Origin: Anaerolineae bacterium
Lineage (GTDB): Bacteria; Chloroflexota; Anaerolineae; JAAYZQ01
Direction: 5' to 3'
Assembly: GCA_016926595.1 (NCBI GenBank)
Contig: JAFGOG010000222.1
Span: 1-13,590 of the forward strand
Length of the DNA: 13,590 bases
A program made the position numbers and the translations under genes. Position 1 is the stretch's first letter, and the number at the start of each line of letters is the position of its first letter. The notes under the pieces are model-generated. The model made no database searches. It was not told the DNA's origin and saw nothing but the letters and a program-made list of their open reading frames with translations. This document shows, one piece after another, positions 6,464 through 11,877 of the stretch.

Positions 6464-7902
6464 CGCAGCCGCTACCCATCGGCACCGAGGTCAAAAACCG
6501 ATACCGCATCGTCCGCCTGGTCGGCGGCGGCGGCATGGCCTGGGTCTACCAGGTCGAAGAGCTGCCCGCCGGCAGCGGCAAGCTGTGGGCGCTCAAAGAG
6601 CTGCGCCCTCAAACCGAGGACCGCGCCGAGCAGGCCGCCGGCCGCAAGCTTTTCGTCCAGGAAGCCCGCTGGCTGCGCGAGCTCGACCACCCCAACATCC
6701 CCAAGATCGCCGACTTTTTCGAAGAAGACGGGCGGTCCTACCTGGTCATGGAGTTCATCTTTGGCGAATCGCTCGAAAAACGGCTCAAGGCGGCCAACGC
6801 CCCCCTGCTCGAGAGCGACGTCCTCAACTGGGCGCTGCAACTGTGCGACGCCCTGCACTACCTCCACACCCGCACCCCGCCGATCATCTTTCGCGACATA
6901 AAGCCCAGCAACGCCATGGTCACCAACACCGGCCAGGTCAAGCTGATCGATTTCGGCATCGCCCGCACCTACAAGACCGGCAAAAAGCGCGACACCGTGG
7001 CCATGGGCTCTGAAAACTATGCCGCCCCCGAGCAGTGGGGCAAGGGCCAGACCGATGCCCGGTCTGACGTTTACGCCCTGGGCGCGACGATCTATGACCT
7101 GCTGGCCAACATGGCTCCCACCCCCGCCTTCTTGCCGTCGGAGCCGCTGCCCCTGGCCAACTATAACGGCGCCGTCTCGGCCAAGACGATCGCCGTCGTC
7201 GAAAAGGCAATGCAGCGCGATCGCGAGGCCCGTTTCCAGTCGATCCTCGACATGCGCCAGGCGATCGTGGCGGCGCTGCCGGCGTCCCAGCTCGTCGAGC
7301 CGGTCGCGCCGCCGGTCGCAGCCGCACCCCAGCCGGCCGCGCCTGTCCCAGAACCCAGCAGCAGCAGTGAAACCCCACCAACTCCGGCCCAACCCCGGCC
7401 AAAGGCGCAGCCTGAGCCGCAGCCGATCCGGCCGGCACCTGCGCCAGCTCAGCACAAGCCACGCCCAGTCCTGGCTCCAGCGCCGCCGCCGAAGCCTTGC
7501 CCGGCGTGCGGCCGCCCCAACAAGCCCGGCGCCCGCTATTGCGCCGGCTGCGGCCACTCCTTCGTCCCGCTCCAGCCGGCCATACTGAGGATCGTCGAGC
7601 CGGTACGCGCCGCCTGGGAGATGCCGGTCGCCCGCAGCCCCATGCTTCTCGGCCGCGCCAGCCAGGCCGAGGGGTACTGGCCCGATTTCGACATGACCTT
7701 CTACGACGAGGACGAGGGGTACGTATCCCGCCGCCACGCCCAGATCTCCCGCGGGCCAGATGGTTATTTCATCACCGACCTGGACAGCTATAACGGCACT
7801 ACCGTTAACGGCCAGTCGCTGCTGCCCCAGCGCGCCCACCCGCTGCGCAACGGCGACCGGATCCAGGTCGGCCTGGTCGTTATCGAGTTTCGATTGCGTT
7901 GA
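6460..7902 (+). CDS. Ser/Thr protein kinase with C-terminal zinc ribbon and FHA domain
   Basis: This 480-residue soluble protein has a Hanks-type kinase domain at about 12-275: a Gly-rich loop GGGGMAWVY (22-30), ATP lysine K46, helix-C E68, catalytic loop IIFRDIKPSN with D146 and N151, DFG at 164-166 and APE at 189-191. All catalytic residues are present, but the HRD histidine is phenylalanine. A Pro/Ala-rich linker (276-345) leads to a four-cysteine zinc ribbon (C347, C350, C361, C364) and then an FHA domain (about 385-478) with LLGR, SRRH (423-426) and NGTTVNG (445-451), the usual phosphothreonine-binding loops. There is no membrane helix or PASTA repeat, unlike many bacterial kinases. The start at 6460 was chosen because the family N-terminus follows; GGAG at 6445-6448 is a usable site. 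It leads the operon; its FHA could read its own or its neighbours' phosphorylation. Confidence 0.93.
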   Translation: MTQPLPIGTEVKNRYRIVRLVGGGGMAWVYQVEELPAGSGKLWALKELRPQTEDRAEQAAGRKLFVQEARWLRELDHPNIPKIADFFEEDGRSYLVMEFIFGESLEKRLKAANAPLLESDVLNWALQLCDALHYLHTRTPPIIFRDIKPSNAMVTNTGQVKLIDFGIARTYKTGKKRDTVAMGSENYAAPEQWGKGQTDARSDVYALGATIYDLLANMAPTPAFLPSEPLPLANYNGAVSAKTIAVVEKAMQRDREARFQSILDMRQAIVAALPASQLVEPVAPPVAAAPQPAAPVPEPSSSSETPPTPAQPRPKAQPEPQPIRPAPAPAQHKPRPVLAPAPPPKPCPACGRPNKPGARYCAGCGHSFVPLQPAILRIVEPVRAAWEMPVARSPMLLGRASQAEGYWPDFDMTFYDEDEGYVSRRHAQISRGPDGYFITDLDSYNGTTVNGQSLLPQRAHPLRNGDRIQVGLVVIEFRLR

Positions 7903-7905
7903 ATC

Positions 7906-7911
7906 AGGAGG
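7906..7911 (+). promoter_or_regulatory. Strong ribosome-binding site of the PP2C gene
   Basis: AGGAGG stands seven bases before the ATG at 7919. It decides the start: the frame is open back to 7760 inside the kinase gene, but the zinc ribbon begins directly after this ATG. Confidence 0.8.
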
Positions 7912-7918
7912 ATCGCCT

Positions 7919-9502
7919 ATGAACTGCCCCACCTGTGGAACAGACAACCGCGATGGCGCCCGCTTCTGCCGCCGCTGCGGCGCGGAGCTGGCCGAGGCGC
8001 CCGCGCCGGCTGCCGATTGCGGAGCCGATCTCAGCAACTCCACCCCGCCCGAGCCGGCCCTGCCCGAGACGCCAGACCTGATCGAGACGCCAGCCGAGCC
8101 GGGGGAGCCGGTCCCGGACGAGACGCCGCCCGGGCCGAAAGAGACGACCCCGGCCGAGACATCGCCCGAAGCTGGGCCGGTCCCGCCCAAAGCCGTGATC
8201 GAGGAAGCAGAGGCGGCTCCCGACCAGGGGGAAGCCCCGGGCGTCAGCGGAGTGGACACGCCGCCGATCCCGCCCGAACAGGCCGAGGCGCCTGATGAGA
8301 CGGCCTCGCCGCCTGCCGTCGAGCCCGAGCCAGGGGAGGAGGTCGTTCCTGAACCGGATGCCTTCTGGCGCGAGGATGCCGTCACCCTCCAGCCAGCGCC
8401 GGCCGGCACCGTGATCGACGGGCGCTATGCTCTCGGCGACGTGCTCGACATGCAGAGCGATCGCATCCTGTACCAGGCCCGCGATCTACAGCGCTGCTGG
8501 CAGTGCGGCTTTGACGGCAACGCGCCCAGCGAGGCGTTCTGCGCCCGCTGCGGCGCGGCGTTGGAGCGCAAGCCAGAGGTTCGCATCCTGGAGGTCGGCG
8601 ACGCCGAGGCCGAGTCGATCGACGGCGAGCGCGTCGTGGCCCGGTTGGTCCACGATGGCCGCGCGTTTCTGGTCCTGGCTGAGCCGGAACCGCCGCCACA
8701 GCCGGCCCAGGCGCCCGGCGCCGTGCGCCTGCTCGTCGGGCAGCGCTCGGTCCCCGGCCAGGTCCGTGAACTGAATGAAGATAGCCTGCTGATCCTGACC
8801 CTGGCGTCGGTCTTTCAGTCGCAGACCGGTTCGGCCATCAGCCTCTTTGCCGTGGCCGACGGCATGGGCGGCCACGAGGGCGGCGAGATCGCCAGCAAGC
8901 TGGCCCTCCAGGTAATGGCCGAGGGGATCGTGCATGACATCATCCTGCCCTCCCTGGTTGGCCAGGCGATCCCCGACGACGGCATCCTGAGCCGCTTACG
9001 GCAGGCCGTCGTCGCCGCCAACGACGCCGTTTACCTGACCCGCCAAAAGCGCGGCACCGACATGGGCACCACGCTGACCATCCTGCTCATCCGCGATCAG
9101 CAGCTCTTCCTGGCCCACGTCGGCGACTGTCGCGCCTTCCGCTGGGACGCCAGCGGCCTGGTGCAGTTGACGGTCGATCATTCCCTCGTAGCCACCATGG
9201 TCGCCAGGGGTCAGATCACAGCCGACGAAATCTATACCAATCCCCAGCGCAGTATTGTCTACCGCAGCATCGGCGACCGGCCTACCGCCGAGGTTGATAC
9301 CGGCATGTGGGCCCTTGCTCCCGGCGACCGGCTGATCGTCTGCTCCGACGGGCTGTGGGAAATGCTCCATAACGAGGGCATCCAGGATGGGATGATGGCC
9401 GAAGCCGACCCTCAGGCCGCGTGCGACCTGTTGGTCAACCGGGCCAACGCCGCTGGCGGCGATGACAATATCAGTGTCATCGTCGTCGAAATCAAGACCT
9501 GA
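7919..9502 (+). CDS. PP2C-type protein phosphatase with two zinc ribbons and a decayed kinase-like segment
   Basis: This 527-residue protein ends in a complete PP2C (PPM) domain at about 270-525, which removes phosphate from Ser/Thr residues with two metal ions. Motifs: RELNEDS (283-289), ADGMGGHEGGE (313-323) with D314, TDMGTT (380-385), AHVGDCRAFR (399-408), CSDGLWEML (475-483) with D477, and GGDDNIS (513-519) with D516. The N-terminus is a zinc ribbon (C3, C6, C17, C20), followed by an acidic Pro/Glu-rich linker (about 28-160). Residues 162-256 begin GTVIDGRYALGDVLD, continue LYQARDL, then hold a second ribbon (C193, C196, C208, C211), and end LVHDGRAFLVLAEPE. This looks like kinase N-lobe strands without the Gly loop and lysine. 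The gene starts 16 bp after the kinase and is likely its opposing enzyme. Catalytic assignment is firm; the middle segment is inference. Confidence 0.93.
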   Translation: MNCPTCGTDNRDGARFCRRCGAELAEAPAPAADCGADLSNSTPPEPALPETPDLIETPAEPGEPVPDETPPGPKETTPAETSPEAGPVPPKAVIEEAEAAPDQGEAPGVSGVDTPPIPPEQAEAPDETASPPAVEPEPGEEVVPEPDAFWREDAVTLQPAPAGTVIDGRYALGDVLDMQSDRILYQARDLQRCWQCGFDGNAPSEAFCARCGAALERKPEVRILEVGDAEAESIDGERVVARLVHDGRAFLVLAEPEPPPQPAQAPGAVRLLVGQRSVPGQVRELNEDSLLILTLASVFQSQTGSAISLFAVADGMGGHEGGEIASKLALQVMAEGIVHDIILPSLVGQAIPDDGILSRLRQAVVAANDAVYLTRQKRGTDMGTTLTILLIRDQQLFLAHVGDCRAFRWDASGLVQLTVDHSLVATMVARGQITADEIYTNPQRSIVYRSIGDRPTAEVDTGMWALAPGDRLIVCSDGLWEMLHNEGIQDGMMAEADPQAACDLLVNRANAAGGDDNISVIVVEIKT

Positions 9503-9556
9503 GACGCAACCTGTCAGGTCTGGCTAACGTATAGAATAGATGTCAGGAGGGATTCT

Positions 9557-10810
9557 ATGGCCAATGACGTAACGCTCACTTGCCGGCTCAACAAAGCCTA
9601 TCTGCCGGTAATGAACACCCAACAACTGGTCTATGTGCTGATCGACACGGCGCTGAGTGCTGCCATGGCCCAGGTCCAGGTGCCGCTCAACCTCAGCCTG
9701 GTGCTCGACAAGAGCGGCTCGATGCAGGGCAAAAAGATCGCCAACCTGCGCGAGGCCGCCAAGCTCGTCGTCGACCGGCTGGGGCCGCAGGACACGATCT
9801 CTATCATCGCCTTCAGCGACAAAAAGTATGTGATCGCCCCCAGCCAGCTCGTGACCGACAAGGCCGAGCTGATGCGCCAGATCGACCGCATCCGCGATGG
9901 AGGCGGCACGGCCATCTCTGGCGGCATGAAGCAGGGCCTGGCCGAGCTCGACAAGGCCCTGGCCCCCGACCGGGTCAGCCGCATGCTGCTCTTGACCGAC
10001 GGCCAGACCTTTGGCGATGAGGAGGCCTGCAAAAAGCTGGGCAAGCAGGCCGGCAGCCGGGGCATCGTCGTCAACGCCTTGGGCCTGGGCGACGACTGGA
10101 ACGAAGATCTGCTGGACGACGTGGCCGAGGCCAGCGGCGGCAAGGCCGACTTTATCGACTCGCCCGACAAGATCCTCGACTTTTTCCGGCAGGCCGTCCA
10201 GTCGATGCAGGACACCGTCGTCCAAAACGCCCAGATGATCATGCGCCTGGCGAACGGCGTCACGCCCCGCCAGATATGGCAAGTGCTGCCCATGATCTCC
10301 AACCTGGGCTACAAGCCCCTGTCCGACCGCGACGTCCAGGTCACCCTAGGCGAGCTGGAGAAGGGCCAGCCGCGCAGCCTGCTCGTCGAGCTGTTGATCT
10401 CGCCCCGCCCGGCGGGCCGCTACCGCATTGCCCAGGTTGAGGCCAACTATGACGTCCCAGGCCTGAAGCTGGTTGGCGAAAAGACCAAGTCCGACGTCCT
10501 GCTCGATTTCACCGCCGACGCCGCGCTGGCCAAGCAGCACGCCGCCGAAGTGATGAACATCGTCGAGAAGGTCACCGCCTTCAAGCTCCAGACCAGGGCC
10601 TTGGAGGATGCCAAGATGGGCGACGTGGCCGGCGCCAGCCAAAAGCTCCGCGCCGCCGCCACCCGCCTGCTGGAGATGGGAGAGCAGGACCTGGCCAAGG
10701 CCGCCTTGGCCGAAGCCCAAAACCTGGAAAAGAGCGGCCAGATGTCGGCCTATGGCACCAAGAAACTGCGTTATGAAACGCGCAAGCTGACTCAACGGTT
10801 GAAACCATAA
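9557..10810 (+). CDS. Soluble von Willebrand factor A (vWA) domain protein
   Basis: This 417-residue protein carries a vWA domain at about 42-215 with a complete MIDAS metal site: DKSGSM (51-56), T118 in GGGTAISGG, and D148 in LLLTDG. Such domains bind protein partners through a metal ion. It is preceded by a short beta-rich segment (1-40), and followed by a probable beta-sandwich (about 220-320) and a helical, Ala/Lys/Glu-rich tail (about 325-417). No signal peptide or membrane helix is seen, so it is cytoplasmic, unlike many bacterial vWA proteins. AGGAGG at 9545-9550 stands six bases before the ATG. It lies 54 bp after the PP2C gene and 21 bp before the FHA gene. Kinase, PP2C and vWA genes occur together in known triads, where the vWA protein probably serves as an adaptor or substrate; that role is inferred here. 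Confidence 0.92.
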   Translation: MANDVTLTCRLNKAYLPVMNTQQLVYVLIDTALSAAMAQVQVPLNLSLVLDKSGSMQGKKIANLREAAKLVVDRLGPQDTISIIAFSDKKYVIAPSQLVTDKAELMRQIDRIRDGGGTAISGGMKQGLAELDKALAPDRVSRMLLLTDGQTFGDEEACKKLGKQAGSRGIVVNALGLGDDWNEDLLDDVAEASGGKADFIDSPDKILDFFRQAVQSMQDTVVQNAQMIMRLANGVTPRQIWQVLPMISNLGYKPLSDRDVQVTLGELEKGQPRSLLVELLISPRPAGRYRIAQVEANYDVPGLKLVGEKTKSDVLLDFTADAALAKQHAAEVMNIVEKVTAFKLQTRALEDAKMGDVAGASQKLRAAATRLLEMGEQDLAKAALAEAQNLEKSGQMSAYGTKKLRYETRKLTQRLKP

Positions 10811-10831
10811 CTCCGAAGGAGGGATTGTATC

Positions 10832-11821
10832 ATGGCTATTTGTCCTAATTGCGGCAACACAACCGGCGAAAACGCCGTCTTTTGCGACCGGTGCGGCGCC
10901 CGCCTACTCCAACCAGAGGCTGGCCCACCACCGCCCACACCGCCGGCCGAAGGCGTGATCTGCCCTGCCTGCGGCGCGAGCAACGTCCCCGGTGAGGCCT
11001 TTTGCGATTTCTGCGGCTCGCCGCTCGCTGCGCCTGTGCCGGTAGAAACGCCGGCTGCGCCCGAGGCCGCACCCGAAGCCACGGCGGCGCCAGCAGAAAC
11101 ACCCGCCGCGCCCGAAGCCGCACCCGAAGCCGCGGCCGCGCCGGCAGAAACACCCGCCGCGCCCGCCGAACAGGGGCTAACCTGCCCGGCCTGCCACGCT
11201 CCGGTTCTTGCCGGCGAGGTCTTTTGCCCCAATTGCGGCGCGTCACTGGCCCAGCCGCCGCTCCCACCCGAACCGGTGCCCGAAGCGCCTGTCGAAGCGC
11301 CCCCATCGCCGCTGGTCCCAGAGCTGGTGGCGCCGCCGGCTCCCGAAGCAGCGCCGCCGCCTGTGACCAAGTGTCCCGTGTGCAACGTCGACGTCGAGCC
11401 CGGCGACACTTTCTGCAGCAATTGCGGCGCCTCGCTCAAGGCTGCGCCTGCCCCGGCCGTAGCGCCTGCCGAAGCAGCGCCGTCGCCATCGCCGGCGGCG
11501 GTTGGGCCGCGCCTGGTGGTCGTCGCGTCGGGCGCCGAGATTCCGCTGCCGGCCAAGGCCGAGATCCTGCTCGGCCGTGAAGACCCAGTCAGCGGCATCT
11601 TTCCCGACGTGGACATGACGCCCCACGGTGGCGACGAAGGCGGCATCTCCCGTCGCCACGCACGGATGATCGTCGACGGCGGCTTGTACTTTGTCGAGGA
11701 CCTGGACAGCACCAACTATACCTACGTCAACAAGCAAAAGCTGGTGTCCAAGACCCCGCAGGTGGTCAGCGACGGCGACGAGATCCGGCTCGGCCGAGTG
11801 AGCCTGGTTTTCAAGATGTAA
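10832..11821 (+). CDS. Four zinc ribbons plus FHA domain adaptor protein
   Basis: This 329-residue protein has four short zinc ribbons, each CxxC-x10-CxxC: C4/C7/C18/C21, C44/C47/C58/C61, C118/C121/C132/C135 and C181/C184/C195/C198. Between them are Pro/Ala/Glu linkers. The C-terminal FHA domain (about 226-329) has LLGRED (246-251), ISRRHAR (272-278) and DLDSTNYTYVN (290-300). The last motif is usually STNGTxVNG; here both glycines are replaced, so the phosphothreonine loop may be altered, though the Arg and Ser of the binding site remain. No enzyme domain, signal or membrane helix is present, so it looks like an adaptor that reads phosphorylation. AAGGAGG at 10816-10822 precedes the ATG by nine bases. 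It sits 21 bp after the vWA gene. Its FHA is closely similar in layout to that of the first kinase (SRRHA, DLDS), suggesting duplication. Confidence 0.9.
   Translation: MAICPNCGNTTGENAVFCDRCGARLLQPEAGPPPPTPPAEGVICPACGASNVPGEAFCDFCGSPLAAPVPVETPAAPEAAPEATAAPAETPAAPEAAPEAAAAPAETPAAPAEQGLTCPACHAPVLAGEVFCPNCGASLAQPPLPPEPVPEAPVEAPPSPLVPELVAPPAPEAAPPPVTKCPVCNVDVEPGDTFCSNCGASLKAAPAPAVAPAEAAPSPSPAAVGPRLVVVASGAEIPLPAKAEILLGREDPVSGIFPDVDMTPHGGDEGGISRRHARMIVDGGLYFVEDLDSTNYTYVNKQKLVSKTPQVVSDGDEIRLGRVSLVFKM
11039..11167 (+). repeat. 51-bp in-frame tandem repeat (about 2.5 copies)
   Basis: A 51-base unit coding for 17 residues (P-[VA]-E-T-PAAPEAAPEA-[TA]-A-A) occurs at 11039-11089 and 11090-11140, with a partial third copy at 11141-11167. 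It forms the linker between zinc ribbons 2 and 3 of the FHA protein. Being a multiple of three, copy number can change without a frameshift, so linker length may vary between strains. Confidence 0.8.
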
Positions 11822-11826
11822 AGGAA

Positions 11827-11865
11827 CCCCGGGTTCCTGCCATCTGCGCCTGCAGAAACCCGGGG
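11827..11865 (+). promoter_or_regulatory. Stable hairpin between the FHA gene and the second kinase
   Basis: Bases 11827-11839 and 11853-11865 pair over 13 positions with one C-A mismatch, around a 13-base loop, five bases after the FHA gene stop. The stem is GC-rich, but it is followed by GGTAAGC, not a T-run, so it is not a standard intrinsic terminator. The right arm and the G-run (11862-11867) lie 10-16 bases before the kinase ATG and are the only ribosome-site candidate, so folding could hide it. It may also shield the upstream mRNA end from exonucleases. Confidence 0.6.
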
Positions 11866-11877
11866 GGTAAGCTCGCC

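Noticed and set aside
6472..8409. Very long open frame (645 codons) on the - strand
   Set aside because: It lies opposite the first kinase and the PP2C linker, both with clear motifs. Its translation is low-complexity (Gly/Ser/Arg-rich) with no recognisable domain, as expected from the antisense of GC-rich codons.
9509..9519. ACCTG-T-CAGGT palindrome before the vWA gene
   Set aside because: Five-base arms with a one-base centre are too short to support an operator claim, and no second copy was found.
9507..9537. Possible promoter before the vWA gene (TATAGA / TAGAAT)
   Set aside because: No -35 box at 16-18 bp; the 54-bp gap also fits plain operon spacing.
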